NCBI RefSeq assembly: GCF_001613425.1
Contig: NZ_BDCI01000023.1
Location: 372,001-436,000, forward strand
Source of the DNA: Nocardia vulneris
GTDB lineage: Bacteria > Actinomycetota > Actinomycetes > Mycobacteriales > Mycobacteriaceae
Length of the DNA: 64,000 nucleotides
Reading direction: 5' to 3'
Below the pieces are notes generated by a model, which saw only the letters and a program-made list of their open reading frames with translations, searched no databases and was not told where the DNA came from. Both the position numbers and the translations under genes were made by a program. Positions 8,171 to 18,100 of this stretch are shown piece by piece. Within the stretch, counting starts at the first letter, position 1. Each line of letters begins with the position of its first letter.

Positions 8171-9466
8171 ATGCTGACGCGCGTCCGGAACCTCCCGAAG
8201 CTGCCTGACCTGCTCCATCGGAGCCGGATTCCGGACGAGCCGGAGTCGGTCGCCACCATCGGCGCGGAGGCGGATCCGGGTGATCTCGGACTTCCTCCCG
8301 ATTACGCGGAGCGCATCTGGCAACGGATGCAGCTGGTCTACCGCAGCGGCGTGCATCCCGCCATTCAGGTCTGTGTGCGCCGGCACGGCGAGGTCGTGTT
8401 CGATCGGGCGCTCGGTCACGCGCACGGCAACGGGCCCGAGGACGCACCGGAAGCGCCCAAGGTGCTCGCGACCCCGGAGACCCCGTTCGTCACCTATTCG
8501 GCCTCCAAAGGCGTTACCGCGTTCGTCGTGCATCTGCTCGTGGAACGCGGCCTGATCGATCTGCACGCGCCGGTCAGCGCCTACATTCCCGAATACGGCT
8601 GCCACGGTAAGGAATCCATCACCATCGGGCAGGTGCTCGCGCATCGTTCCGGGGTGGCGAACCTGCCCCGGGCGGCGCTGACGGCCGCGGCTGTCGCGGA
8701 TCGTGAACTGCTGGTACGGAATCTGTGCGCGGTCCGGCCGTCCGTGCCGCCCGGCCGGTTCCAGTCCTATCATGCGCTGTCGGGCGGCTTCATCCTCGGC
8801 GAGGTGGTGCACCGCGTCACCGGCACCGATATCCGTACCGTGCTGGCGGCGGAGATCCTGCGCCCGTTGTCCTTCCGCTGGACCAATTACGGTGTGTCGG
8901 AGGCGGATTTCCCGCTGCTCGCGAAGAACTACCGAACCGGTCTGACGCCGCTGCCGCCGTTGTCGCTGGCGCTGGAGCGATTGCTGGGCGTGCCCTTCGC
9001 CGAGGCGGTCGAGATCGGTAACGACCCCGCCTATCTCGGTATCGTCGCGCCCTCGGCGAATATCGTCAGCACCGCCAACGAGCTCTCACGCTTCTACGAG
9101 ATCTTCCGGCGCGGCGGCGAACTCGACGGCGTCCGCGTGCTGCGGCCGGAAACGATTGCGGCGGCACTGGTTCCGCAGTCGCGAATCGAACCCGACCTTT
9201 CGCTCGGGATGAACTTCGGCTTCGGGTACGGCCCGATGCTCGGCGGCCGGGTGGTGAGCCTGTACGGACCCGACACCCGGCGCGCCTTCGGGCATCTCGG
9301 TTTCACCAACAACGCCGCCTGGGCCGACCCGGAACGCGCGCTCTCGTGTGCCGTGCTCACCAGCGGCAAACCGATTCTGTACCCGGAGCTGGTGCGCTGG
9401 GTCGGGCTGCTCTACGGCATCACATCGGAGACTCCGAAGGTGGCCGCAACAGACTTGGCTTTCTGA
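8171..9466 (+). CDS. Class C beta-lactamase-like serine hydrolase/esterase
   Basis: The protein has 431 residues. Its active site is SxxK at Ser110-Ala-Ser-Lys113 (TYSASKG), as in class C beta-lactamases and EstB-type esterases. A Tyr of the YxN-like motif follows at QSYHALSGG, and a C-terminal HLGFTNN segment corresponds to the KTG-like region. No signal peptide is seen, so it is more likely a cytoplasmic lipase/esterase (like the mycobacterial LipD/LipE/LipL group) than a drug-resistance enzyme. GGTG lies 5 nt before the ATG. The acyl-CoA ligase gene starts 30 bp downstream, suggesting ester cleavage followed by acyl activation. Confidence 0.85.
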   Translation: MLTRVRNLPKLPDLLHRSRIPDEPESVATIGAEADPGDLGLPPDYAERIWQRMQLVYRSGVHPAIQVCVRRHGEVVFDRALGHAHGNGPEDAPEAPKVLATPETPFVTYSASKGVTAFVVHLLVERGLIDLHAPVSAYIPEYGCHGKESITIGQVLAHRSGVANLPRAALTAAAVADRELLVRNLCAVRPSVPPGRFQSYHALSGGFILGEVVHRVTGTDIRTVLAAEILRPLSFRWTNYGVSEADFPLLAKNYRTGLTPLPPLSLALERLLGVPFAEAVEIGNDPAYLGIVAPSANIVSTANELSRFYEIFRRGGELDGVRVLRPETIAAALVPQSRIEPDLSLGMNFGFGYGPMLGGRVVSLYGPDTRRAFGHLGFTNNAAWADPERALSCAVLTSGKPILYPELVRWVGLLYGITSETPKVAATDLAF

Positions 9467-9485
9467 GTGAAAGTCACTGAAGAAA

Positions 9486-9491
9486 AAGGAG
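9486..9491 (+). promoter_or_regulatory. Ribosome binding site fixing the start of the acyl-CoA ligase
   Basis: AAGGAG lies 5 nt before the ATG at 9497. It decides against the GTG at 9467, whose extra ten codons would include this site. Confidence 0.85.
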
Positions 9492-9496
9492 TTCCG

Positions 9497-11134
9497 ATGT
9501 TGAGCACTATGCAGGACGAGCCTTTGTCGCTGGCGACGTTGCTGCGCTACGCATCGACGTTTGTCGGCGATTCGACCGTGTCCACCTGGACCGGTACGGG
9601 CGTGCGCACCATGACCTATCGTGAACTCGGCGCGGAGGCGGCGCGGCTGGCGAATGCCTTGCGCGGGCTGGGCATCGGCGTCGGCGATCGAGTCGGCACC
9701 TTCATGTGGAACAACAACGAGCACATGGTCGCCTACATCGCGGCGCCCGCGATGGGGGCCGTGCTGCACGCGCTCAACATCCGGTTGTTCCCCGATCAGC
9801 TCGTCTTCGTGGCCAATCACGCCCAGGATCAGGTGGTGCTCGTCGACGGCACCCTGGTGCCGATGTTCGCCCAGTATCTGCCGAACCTGAAGACGGTGCG
9901 CCACGTCATCGTGGTGAACGGCGACGCGTCGACGCTGGCTGCCCCCGACGGCGTGCAGGTGCACTCCTACACCGAACTCCTTGCCGGACAATCGGATACC
10001 TACGACTTCCCGGTGATCGACGAACGCTCCGCCGCCGCGATGTGTTACACCTCGGGCACCACCGGCGACCCGAAGGGCGTGGTCTACTCGCATCGTTCCA
10101 ACTGGCTGCATGCCATGCAGGTGTGCTCGCCGAGCGGCATGGGCTTCTCCGGCAACGACACGGTGCTGGCCATCGTGCCGCTGTTCCACGCCAATGCCTG
10201 GGGGATTCCCTACGCGGCGCTGATGTCGGGCGCGAATGTGCTGATGCCCGACCGTTTCCTGCAGCCGGGTCCGCTGCTGGAGATGATGGCCGACCAGCGC
10301 CCGACGTTCGCCGCCGCGGTGCCGACCATCTGGGGCGGTGTGCTGGCCGGCCTCGCCGCGCACCCGCAGGACATCACGCATCTGCGCACCGCCGTGGTCG
10401 GCGGCTCGGCCGTACCGCCGTCGATGATGCGCGCGTTCGAGGAGAAGCACGGCGTGAAGATCCTGCACGCCTGGGGCATGACCGAGACCTCACCGCTCGG
10501 CAGCGTGGCGCACCCGCCGACCGGCGCGACCGGCGAGGAGGCCTGGGAGTATCGCTACACCCAGGGCCGGTTCCCGGCCAGCGTGCAGGCCAGGCTGGTC
10601 GGCGACGACGGCACGGTGCTGCCCAACGACGGAGTGGCGCTGGGCGAGTTGGAGGTTCGCGGCCCGTGGATCACCGGCTCGTACTACGCACCGGACGGCG
10701 CGGTGATCGACCCGGACAAGTTCGATGACGGCTGGCTGCGCACCGGCGACGTCGGCCGGATCGGCCCGGACGGTTATCTCACCCTGGTCGACCGCTCCAA
10801 GGACGTGATCAAGTCGGGCGGTGAATGGATTTCGTCGGTCGATCTGGAGAACGCCGTGATGGGTCACCCCGCCGTCGCCGAGGCGGCGGTGATCGGCGTG
10901 CCGGACGAGAAGTGGGACGAACGGCCCCTGGTCGCGATCGTGCTGGCCGAGGGCGCGGAGGTCAAGGCCGACGAACTGCGCGACTTCCTGGCCGGCAAGT
11001 TCGCGAAATGGCAACTGCCGGAACGGTGGACGTTCATCGCCGAGGTACCCAAGACCAGCGTCGGCAAGTTCGACAAGAAGCGTCTGCGCGCACAATACGC
11101 CGACGGCGACCTGACGGTCACCACCCTGTCCTGA
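9497..11134 (+). CDS. Fatty-acyl-CoA synthetase (FadD-type)
   Basis: The 545-residue enzyme belongs to the ANL adenylating family. It has the AMP-binding P-loop YTSGTTGDPKG near residue 185, the A5-like WGMTETSPLG, the hinge region GWLRTGDVG, KSGGEWISSVDLE typical of acyl-CoA ligases, and the C-terminal catalytic lysine in SVGKFDKK. It activates a medium- or long-chain acid as acyl-AMP and transfers it to CoA. It follows the serine hydrolase gene by 30 bp, so the two form an operon. It is about 4 kb from the NRPS genes, and these begin with A domains rather than a lipid-accepting starter C, so a role in lipoinitiation is not supported. Confidence 0.9.
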   Translation: MLSTMQDEPLSLATLLRYASTFVGDSTVSTWTGTGVRTMTYRELGAEAARLANALRGLGIGVGDRVGTFMWNNNEHMVAYIAAPAMGAVLHALNIRLFPDQLVFVANHAQDQVVLVDGTLVPMFAQYLPNLKTVRHVIVVNGDASTLAAPDGVQVHSYTELLAGQSDTYDFPVIDERSAAAMCYTSGTTGDPKGVVYSHRSNWLHAMQVCSPSGMGFSGNDTVLAIVPLFHANAWGIPYAALMSGANVLMPDRFLQPGPLLEMMADQRPTFAAAVPTIWGGVLAGLAAHPQDITHLRTAVVGGSAVPPSMMRAFEEKHGVKILHAWGMTETSPLGSVAHPPTGATGEEAWEYRYTQGRFPASVQARLVGDDGTVLPNDGVALGELEVRGPWITGSYYAPDGAVIDPDKFDDGWLRTGDVGRIGPDGYLTLVDRSKDVIKSGGEWISSVDLENAVMGHPAVAEAAVIGVPDEKWDERPLVAIVLAEGAEVKADELRDFLAGKFAKWQLPERWTFIAEVPKTSVGKFDKKRLRAQYADGDLTVTTLS

Positions 11135-11140
11135 ACGCCG

Positions 11141-11184
11141 CAGCAGCCCGGTGCGGCGAAATCGCCTGCCGCGCCGGGCTGTTG
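11141..11184. terminator. Strong bidirectional terminator
   Basis: Arms of 17 bases (11141-11157 and 11168-11184), containing CAGCAGCCCGG and CCGGGCTGTTG, pair throughout with two G-U positions and a 10-base loop. They lie between the convergent acyl-CoA ligase and SCO5389-like genes, ending 10 bp from the latter's stop. Confidence 0.8.
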
Positions 11185-11194
11185 TGCGGACGGA

Positions 11195-11587
11195 TCAGCA
11201 GTTACGCAGTTCCGGGCTCTGATTGAGCAGCTGGGCCCTGGTGCCGATGAACGTGCTGTAGGTCTCGCCGCCGACCGCGGCGATCGGGAACGCCGCCACC
11301 CGGTGGCAGTTCTGGAAGGCCAGCTTCACCCCGAAGTGCCGTTCCAGCCCGCCGCGGATCGCGTCGGAGGCCATGGCGCGCAGCAGCTGACCACGGGCCA
11401 CCTCGTCCGGCGGCGGCACCACGTTGTCGGCGTATTCGGCTGTGCCGGAGTGCAGTTCGCCGGCGACCCGGCTGACGACTTCCCAGGCGTAGGGCAGCGA
11501 GTTGCGGACACATTCGACAAAATCGGCGTCGTCGACTTCGCCGCGTTCGGCGCGTTCGAGCAGTGCGGTGGGGACATCGAGGGACAT
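11195..11587 (-). CDS. SCO5389-family protein of unknown function
   Basis: The small 130-residue protein has the segments SLPYAWEVVSRV, PPDEVARGQLLRAMASDAIR and HFGVKLAFQNCHRVAAFP. I recognise these from the conserved actinobacterial SCO5389 family, which has no established function. No transmembrane segment or known catalytic motif is visible. The start at 11587 is set by AGGAGA six bases upstream; a longer frame from 11686 would add 33 residues without family resemblance. Convergent with the acyl-CoA ligase, sharing its terminator. Confidence 0.75.
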   Translation of the reverse strand: MSLDVPTALLERAERGEVDDADFVECVRNSLPYAWEVVSRVAGELHSGTAEYADNVVPPPDEVARGQLLRAMASDAIRGGLERHFGVKLAFQNCHRVAAFPIAAVGGETYSTFIGTRAQLLNQSPELRNC

Positions 11588-11651
11588 AGCGCTCTCCTGG
11601 CGAGGATGGATGGCTGATGCGATGCGTCTCGATTCTAATCGAAAGTCGTTG

Positions 11652-12698
11652 TCAACAATCCTGGATTCGCCGCGAAAGTGCTGCATTCAGTGCGGTTTTC
11701 GTTTCGGCGGCCAGGGTGCGGACCAGTTCGCCGGCCGGTAGCTCGGGGGCCAGGGTGTGGGTCTGCCCCGCCCACAGGTTCACCTTGTCCGGGTTGCCCG
11801 CCGACCGCGCCGCCGCGCGCAAAGGCGCCGTGGCGTAATGGATCTCCGGGTAGGCCACCGGCGCGGTCGCGGTGTGCTCGGTCATGAACTCGTTGCGCAG
11901 GCCACGCGCCCGGCGGCCGGTGAAGGCGCGGGTGAGCATGGTCGGCGTCGACGCCGTCAGCGCGGCGCGGTGCACCGGATTGGTGCCCGCCTCCGGGCAG
12001 CGCAGGAACACCGTGCCCAGTTGCACGGCGGCCGCGCCCGCGGCGAGTGCTGCGGCGATGCCCGCGCCGGTGCTCAGGCCGCCGGTGGCCACGATCGGGC
12101 GGTCGGTCGCGGCGCGCAGCAGTTGCAGCAGCGCGATCAGGCCGAGCGGATCGGTGGCGTCGTCGGCGACCCGGTCGACGAAGGTGGCTCGGTGCCCGCC
12201 CGCCTCCGCGCCCTGCGCGACCAGCACGTCCGCGCCGCGCTCGACGGCGATCACGGCCTCGGCGGGCGAGGTCACGCTGACCCAGACCTCCGAGCCCGCC
12301 TCGTGCAGTCGTGCGATCTCCGCGGCGGTGGGGCAGCCGAAGGTGCAGGAGACGGCGGCGACCGGGTCGGCGACGAGCAGGTCGAGTTTGGCGTCCCAGT
12401 CATCGGTGTCGTACTTGGCGGTGCCGACCTCGTTGTCGCGGGCGAGCTCGGTGAGATAGTCGGCGAACTCGGCGGCGGGGGTCGCGGGACCGGGCACGAA
12501 GAGATTCACGCCGAAGGGGGCGTCGGTGGCGGCTCGGGTGGCGGCGATCCGGGCGGCGGTATCGGCCGCGCTGAGGTAACCGGCGGCCAGGAAGCCGAAC
12601 CCGCCGGCCCGGGTGACGGCGGCGGTCAGCTCGGGTGTCGAGGGGCCGCCGGCCATCGGAGCGAGCACGATCGGGATGGTCAAGTCATCGATGATCAC
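11652..12698 (-). CDS. Nitronate monooxygenase (2-nitropropane dioxygenase family)
   Basis: The 348-residue FMN-dependent TIM-barrel protein carries the family's N-terminal IVLAPMAGG segment, GFLAAGYLS, the VAQGAEAGGH motif and the FMN-phosphate loop region VATGGLSTGAGIAAALAAGA followed by AAVQLGTVFL. Members oxidise toxic alkyl nitronates such as propionate-3-nitronate using O2. Upstream of the SCO5389-like gene on the same strand (64 bp) and divergent from the M23 peptidase gene. Catalytic His is plausible in the A-G-G-H segment. Confidence 0.88.
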   Translation of the reverse strand: MIIDDLTIPIVLAPMAGGPSTPELTAAVTRAGGFGFLAAGYLSAADTAARIAATRAATDAPFGVNLFVPGPATPAAEFADYLTELARDNEVGTAKYDTDDWDAKLDLLVADPVAAVSCTFGCPTAAEIARLHEAGSEVWVSVTSPAEAVIAVERGADVLVAQGAEAGGHRATFVDRVADDATDPLGLIALLQLLRAATDRPIVATGGLSTGAGIAAALAAGAAAVQLGTVFLRCPEAGTNPVHRAALTASTPTMLTRAFTGRRARGLRNEFMTEHTATAPVAYPEIHYATAPLRAAARSAGNPDKVNLWAGQTHTLAPELPAGELVRTLAAETKTALNAALSRRIQDC

Positions 12699-12912
12699 GG
12701 CTTCCAGTGTTGCTTACTGGACGTCCGACCCGTTGTTTACCTGCGTCTTTCGCGCAGAAGGTTGCGGAATGGTCACGCCGGGGTAGAGTTCCCGTCACAA
12801 CGGATGCCAAACCGTTACATCGCAAGCTTCACCGGATCGTTACCGAACCGGCGGCCCCCGCGACCGGCCCGGCTCCGCTGAACCACTGTTCTTCGGACGC
12901 AAGGACGCAGCT

Positions 12913-13779
12913 GTGTCGCACCACCGGGTAGGCCCCAGTTCCATTACCGTCATGAGCCTCATCGGCGATGATATTTCGGGTCGGCCGACGCGGCATCGCG
13001 CCGAGTCGACCGCGGCCGATCGAGTGAAGGTCGCCGCCGGTGTCGCGGTCGCCGCGGGCGCCCTGATCGGCACCGTGAGCCAGGTCGCCCCCGCGGTCGC
13101 CAGCCCGCTGCTCCCCGGCGCGCACGACGGTGACGAGGCGGACGCCCCCATCGTGGTGAAGGGCACCGGCATTCTGCCGGTCGCGCAGGTCAAGGCCGCC
13201 GCTCCGGCGCCGGAGGCGCCCGCTCCCGAGGTGCCCGTCGCCAGTCAGGTCGCCGCACCCATTGCCGCCGCGCCGTTCGGCCTGCAGAACCTGCCGCCGG
13301 AGGTGGCCGGTCCGCTGGCTCAGGCCGAGCAGATCCTCAAGGGTGTGCAGCAGCAGGTCGCGCCCGCCCCGCAGGCCGCGGTCCGTCCGGTCGCCGGCGC
13401 GATCAGCTCCGGATTCGGTAGTCGCTGGGGCGAATTCCACTACGGTCTCGACTTCGCCGATAATCTCGGCGCGCCGATCCACTCGGTCAGCAACGGCACC
13501 GTGATCGAGGCGGGCCCCGCGTCCGGCTTCGGTCTGTGGGTGCGCGTGCTGCAGGACGACGGCACCACCGCGGTGTACGGCCACGTGAACGAGATGCTCG
13601 TGCAGGAGGGCCAGCGGGTCAACGCCGGTGACGTGATTGCCACCGTCGGCAACCGGGGCCAGTCCACCGGACCGCATCTGCACCTGGAGATCTGGGACCG
13701 GGGCGGCAGCAAGATCGACCCGATGCCGTATCTCGCGGCCAAGGGTGTGCCGCTGCAGTGGGGACCTTCGGCCCACTGA
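12913..13779 (+). CDS. M23-family (LytM-type) cell-wall endopeptidase
   Basis: The 288-residue product begins with a GTG start and a charged N terminus. A hydrophobic stretch (VAAGVAVAAGALIGTVSQVAPAV) acts as signal peptide or anchor, then an Ala/Pro-rich linker (PAPEAPAPEVP) precedes the C-terminal LytM domain. Zinc ligands are visible as H-Y-G-L-D (HxxxD) and H-L-H-L-E (HxH); the metal-site core YGHVNEM lies between. It should cleave peptidoglycan cross-links or activate amidases. I looked upstream for a c-di-AMP riboswitch, common before such genes in actinobacteria, and found no match. Confidence 0.88.
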   Translation: MSHHRVGPSSITVMSLIGDDISGRPTRHRAESTAADRVKVAAGVAVAAGALIGTVSQVAPAVASPLLPGAHDGDEADAPIVVKGTGILPVAQVKAAAPAPEAPAPEVPVASQVAAPIAAAPFGLQNLPPEVAGPLAQAEQILKGVQQQVAPAPQAAVRPVAGAISSGFGSRWGEFHYGLDFADNLGAPIHSVSNGTVIEAGPASGFGLWVRVLQDDGTTAVYGHVNEMLVQEGQRVNAGDVIATVGNRGQSTGPHLHLEIWDRGGSKIDPMPYLAAKGVPLQWGPSAH

Positions 13780-13938
13780 TTCCACTGCCCGGCTTGATAT
13801 TCCAGCGCTCCCGCCGGCCATTGCCGGACAGGGTTCCCCACGAGACCCAATCGGTCATTAGGCTCGATTCGTGAGCGAGGGAGCGTGGAGTGCAGCACGT
13901 CCGGTCACGGCGGCGCCGAGTGTGTGCGAGGTGCGGCC

Positions 13939-14925
13939 GTGAGTGACTTGGGCGACATCTTCGAGCCGGGATCGCCGCACGGCCGCACCTACGCCGTGCT
14001 GGTGCATCATCCGCGGTCGAACCTCGCCGATATCGCGCAGTATCTAGGCGTTTCGGAGGACTCCGCCGCGGCCTCGCTGGACGTGCTGTGCGAGCTGCGC
14101 GCCGCCGTGCGGGTGCCCGCGGCCGATGGCGAACCGGTGGTCTGGGATGCCCACGCCCCGGAATCGTTGTCGGAGGCCGAAGCTCGGCGCCGGCAGCAGC
14201 AGATCAACCAGATGCACACGGCCGCAGCGCGGCTCAGCGAGACGTTCCGTTCGGTGCGCCGCTCGCCGCGCAGCAACGGCGCGGTGGTGCCGGTGTTCGA
14301 ACGGCTGGAGATGCTGGCCGATTTCGAGGAGATGCAGACCAGCGCGCGCACCTGCGTCAAGGTCGTCGAGCGCGGGCCCTATCTCAGCGATCTCGACCGT
14401 GAGCGACAGTTGTTCCAGCTCAAGCGCAGTCGGCTCGGCGAGGGCATCCGCTACCAAACGCTCTACCAGGACACCATCTATCAGGATCCGGAGCGGCTGC
14501 GGCACGCGCTGTCCACCAATGCCAGTGGGGCACAGGCGCGGACGTTGCCCGAGCCGCCGTTCAAACTCATCATCAGCGACGACGAACGCGCTAGCCTGGT
14601 GCTGCACGTCGACGAACGTCGCCCGGACCCCATGGGCTTGCGGATCATCGGCTCACCCGCGCTGGACCTGCTGATCAAAACGTTCGATGTGCTGTGGTCG
14701 CTGGCCGCCCCGATTTCGGTGAACCCGACGGCGGAGGCCCTCGACGAACGCGATCGCGCGATCCTGACCCTGATGGGTCTCGGTGCGACCGACGACACCA
14801 TCGCCCGCAGGCTCGGCATGTCGCGGCGTACTGTGGTCCGCCGGACCGCGCGACTGCTGGAGCGGCTCGGCGCGAGTACCCGATTCCAGGCCGGGGTGCA
14901 GGCGACCCGGCGGGGTTGGCTGTGA
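13939..14925 (+). CDS. TrmB/LuxR-type two-HTH transcriptional regulator, candidate cluster regulator
   Basis: The protein has about 328 residues. A TrmB-like winged helix at the N terminus (VHHPRSNLADIAQYLGV) is followed by a Glu/Arg/Gln helix (EARRRQQQINQMH), a central domain and a C-terminal LuxR-type HTH (LTLMGLGATDDTIARRLGMSRRTVVRRTARLLERLG). It is the last gene before the NRPS operon and points the same way, 252 bp from NRPS1, which makes it the natural pathway-specific regulator. The GTG at 13939 has GAGG about 9 nt upstream; a GTG at 13885 would add 18 residues but its purine run lies only about 2 nt away. Confidence 0.8.
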   Translation: MSDLGDIFEPGSPHGRTYAVLVHHPRSNLADIAQYLGVSEDSAAASLDVLCELRAAVRVPAADGEPVVWDAHAPESLSEAEARRRQQQINQMHTAAARLSETFRSVRRSPRSNGAVVPVFERLEMLADFEEMQTSARTCVKVVERGPYLSDLDRERQLFQLKRSRLGEGIRYQTLYQDTIYQDPERLRHALSTNASGAQARTLPEPPFKLIISDDERASLVLHVDERRPDPMGLRIIGSPALDLLIKTFDVLWSLAAPISVNPTAEALDERDRAILTLMGLGATDDTIARRLGMSRRTVVRRTARLLERLGASTRFQAGVQATRRGWL

Positions 14926-14935
14926 ACTAGTTCAC
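14922..14935. promoter_or_regulatory. Perfect 14-bp palindrome at the end of the regulator gene
   Basis: GTGAACTAGTTCAC is fully self-complementary. It overlaps the regulator's stop codon and starts the NRPS1 upstream region. It may be an operator, but a single copy without a known matching regulator is only suggestive. Confidence 0.4.
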
Positions 14936-14994
14936 CGATCCGGGTACTCCTGCAACAAGACCGGTCGGATACCGATATAACTCCTGGCATCTGG

Positions 14995-15089
14995 CAAGAC
15001 AGCGCTTCCAGGGGCGCGCGGACCGCTGCCAGGCGGGCCGTATCAATCCAAGACAGCACGCGTGGACACCGATCAGTCCCTTATATGAT
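14995..15089 (+). promoter_or_regulatory. NRPS1 upstream region: direct repeats and a possible promoter
   Basis: CAAGACAGC occurs twice, at 14995-15003 and 15049-15057, 54 bp apart. Between them CCTGGCA and TGCCAGG form a dyad. A possible promoter follows: TGGACA at 15063-15068 and TATGAT at 15084-15089, 15 bp apart. These are candidate sites for the adjacent TrmB/LuxR regulator; assignment is by eye only. Confidence 0.35.
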
Positions 15090-15177
15090 TGCTCGGAACC
15101 GCGCTGGCCCCGGACGATACGCCCTTGTTATGGGCAGGGCCGGGTCCTAGCTCGACGCGAGAGGTGAATGCACTCGA

Positions 15178-18100
15178 ATGGAAACTGCCCGTCGTTCCGC
15201 TCGTGGTAGCCGTCGCCGCAGGTCGGGCAGCCCGCTGTTCGGGCAGTTGCTGACCGCCGCCGTCGAATCCGCGGCCGCCGAGGTCGCCATCCGATTCAAT
15301 CCGTCGGGTCTGCCCGACGACGACCGTCAGCTCACCTACGGCCAGCTCGACGCCCAGTCGTCGCGGTTGGCCAGGGAACTGATCGAGCGCGGCGTCGGAC
15401 CGGGCGATGTGGTCGCCATCGGCATCGCCCGCAGCCTGCAATCGGTCGTCGCCGTGTGGGCGATCGCGAAGACGGGCGCGGCGTTCGTGCCGGTGGATCC
15501 CGCCTACCCAACCGACCGGATCAACCACATCCTGTCCGACTCCGGGGCCAAGGTGGGGCTCACCACCTCGGCGCATCGCCCGGTGCTCGGCACCGGCGTC
15601 TATTGGATCGAGCTGGACGACCCGGTGCAGTCCGCGCGCATCGCGGCCCGCCCCGAGCACCCGATCTCCTACACCGACCGGGTGCGCCCGCTGGACGAGC
15701 GGCACCCGGCCTACGTCATCTACACCTCCGGCTCGACCGGACGCCCCAAGGGCGTCGTGGTCACGCACAGCGGCCTGGCCGGTCTGGTGGCCGCCGAGCG
15801 CGAGCACTACGACGTCACCGCCGACTCGCGGGTGCTGCACGTGTGCTCGCCGAACTTCGACGTCTCGGTGCTGGAGCTGCTGCTCGCGTTCTCCGCGGGT
15901 GCGACGCTGGTGATCGCGCCGCCCTCGGTGTTCGGCGGCTACGAACTCGCGGATCTGCTTCGGCGCGAACGGGTCACGCACATGCTGATCACGCCGGGCG
16001 CGCTGGAGTCGGTCGATCCGACCGATCTGGACGACCTGCGCGTCGTCGTGGTGGCCGGCGACAAGTTCGGCCCGGAACTGCTCAACCGCTGGGCGGGCGA
16101 TCGCGAGTTCTACAACGGCTACGGCCCCACCGAGGCCACGATTCTGGCCACGAGCACCCCGCAGCTGGCCCCGGACGAGCTCATCACCATCGGCACCGCG
16201 ATCCCGGGAGTCGGTGCGTTCGTCCTGGATTCGCGGCTGCGGCCGGTGCCCGCCGGTGTGGTCGGCGAGCTGTACCTGTCCGGGCCCGCGCTGGCTCAGG
16301 GCTACCTCGGCCGCCCGGGCCTCACCGCGGAACGCTTCGTGGCCAGCCCGTTCGGCGCCGATACGGGTAACCCCGGCGCGCGGCTCTACCGCACCGGTGA
16401 CCTGGTGCGCCGCGCCGAGGACGGCGGGGCCATCGAGTATCTGGGCCGCTCGGACTTCCAGGTCAAGATCCGTGGCTTCCGAATCGAATTGGGCGAGATC
16501 GACAACGCGCTCACCGCGCACCCGGACATCGACTACGCGGCGACCCTCGGCAAGACACTGCCCTCCGGCGCGACCGCCCTGGTCTCCTACGTGCTGCCGC
16601 GAGCCGGAACCACCGTGGACACCGGGCAACTCGCCGAATTCCTCGGGGAATCCCTGGCCGCGTACATGATTCCGGCCGCCATCATGGTGCTCGACGAGAT
16701 CCCGCTGACCCCGGTCGGCAAGCTGGACCGTGCGGCGCTGCCCGCACCCGTGTTCGCCGCCAAGGCTTTTCGTGCGCCGTCCACCCCGGTCGAGGAGATC
16801 GTCGCCGACGTGTTCGCCGCCCTGCTCATGGCCGGCGACGACGGCCGGGTGGGCGCAGACGACGACTTCTTCGAACTCGGTGGCAATTCGCTGCTCGCCG
16901 CGCAGGCCGCCGCCCGGATCGGGTCGGCGCTGAACGTGCGGGTGCCGGTGCAGCTGCTGTTCGAGGCGACCACCGTGGCCGCGCTCGCCGAACGGGTGGA
17001 GCGGCACGCGGGTTCGGCCGCCGGACAGGCGCTGCACGCCCGCCCGCGCCCGGCGCGGGTGCCGCTGTCCTATGCGCAGCAGCGGATGTGGTTCCTGAAC
17101 CGGTTCGATCCGGCGAGCGCGGTCAACAACATTCCCGCCGCCGTACGACTTTCGGGCCGGCTCGATCTCGACGCGTTGCGCGCGGCCGTGCGCGACCTCG
17201 CGGAACGGCACGAGGTGCTGCGCACGCGGTATCCGGATGTCGACGGCGAGGGCTACCAGCAGGTGCTGCCGGCCGGTGATCCGCAGGCCGTTCCGGAATT
17301 CGTGGTCGAGCAGGCCACCGAGGACCGGCTGCCGGAACTGGTCGCCGCCGCGGTGACCGCGGGCTTCGACGTGACCACCGCGCCGCCGGTGCGGGTGCGG
17401 GTGCTCGTCCTCGGCGAGACCGAGCACGTGCTGATCTGCGTAGTGCACCACATCGCGGGCGACGGCTTCTCGATGGCCCCGCTGACGCGCGACCTGATGG
17501 CCGCCTACCTGGACCGGATTCGCGGCGGTGCGCCGCAGTGGCCCGCACTCGAGGTGCAGTACGCCGACTACGCGCTCTGGCAGCGCGAGATCCTCGGCGC
17601 CGAGGACGATCCGGAATCGGTGCTGGCCAAGCAGATCGCCTACTGGCGGACCGAATTGGCCGCGCTGCCCGAGCAGTTGGAGCTGCCCGCCGACCGGCCG
17701 CGTCCCGCGGTGGCGTCGAACCACGGCGCCACGCTCGCCTTCGAGATCGACGGCGCGGTGCACACCGCACTGAGCCGCCTTGCGCACAGCCATAATTCGA
17801 CGCTGTTCATGGTGGTGCACGCGGCGCTGGCGGTGCTGCTGTCGCGCCTGTCCGGCACCAGGGACATCGCCGTCGGCACGCCGGTGGCCGGACGCGGCGA
17901 GGCCGCGCTCGACGACCTGATCGGCATGTTCGTCAATACCCTTGTGCTGCGGACGGATATCGATTCCGGCGCGACCTTCGACGAGCTGTTGCGCGAGGTG
18001 CGCCGGATCGACGTCGAGGCGTTCGGGCATGCCGACGTGCCGTTCGAGCGGCTGGTGGAACTGCTGGATCCGGCCCGTTCGGCGGCCCGGCATCCGCTGT

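Noticed and set aside
9497..11134. Acyl-CoA ligase as lipid starter enzyme for the NRPS
   Set aside because: All three NRPSs begin with an A domain rather than a starter C domain, and the ligase is in an operon with a serine hydrolase about 4 kb away.
12740..12912. Possible c-di-AMP (ydaO) riboswitch before the M23 peptidase
   Set aside because: The conserved ydaO segments were looked for by eye and not found.
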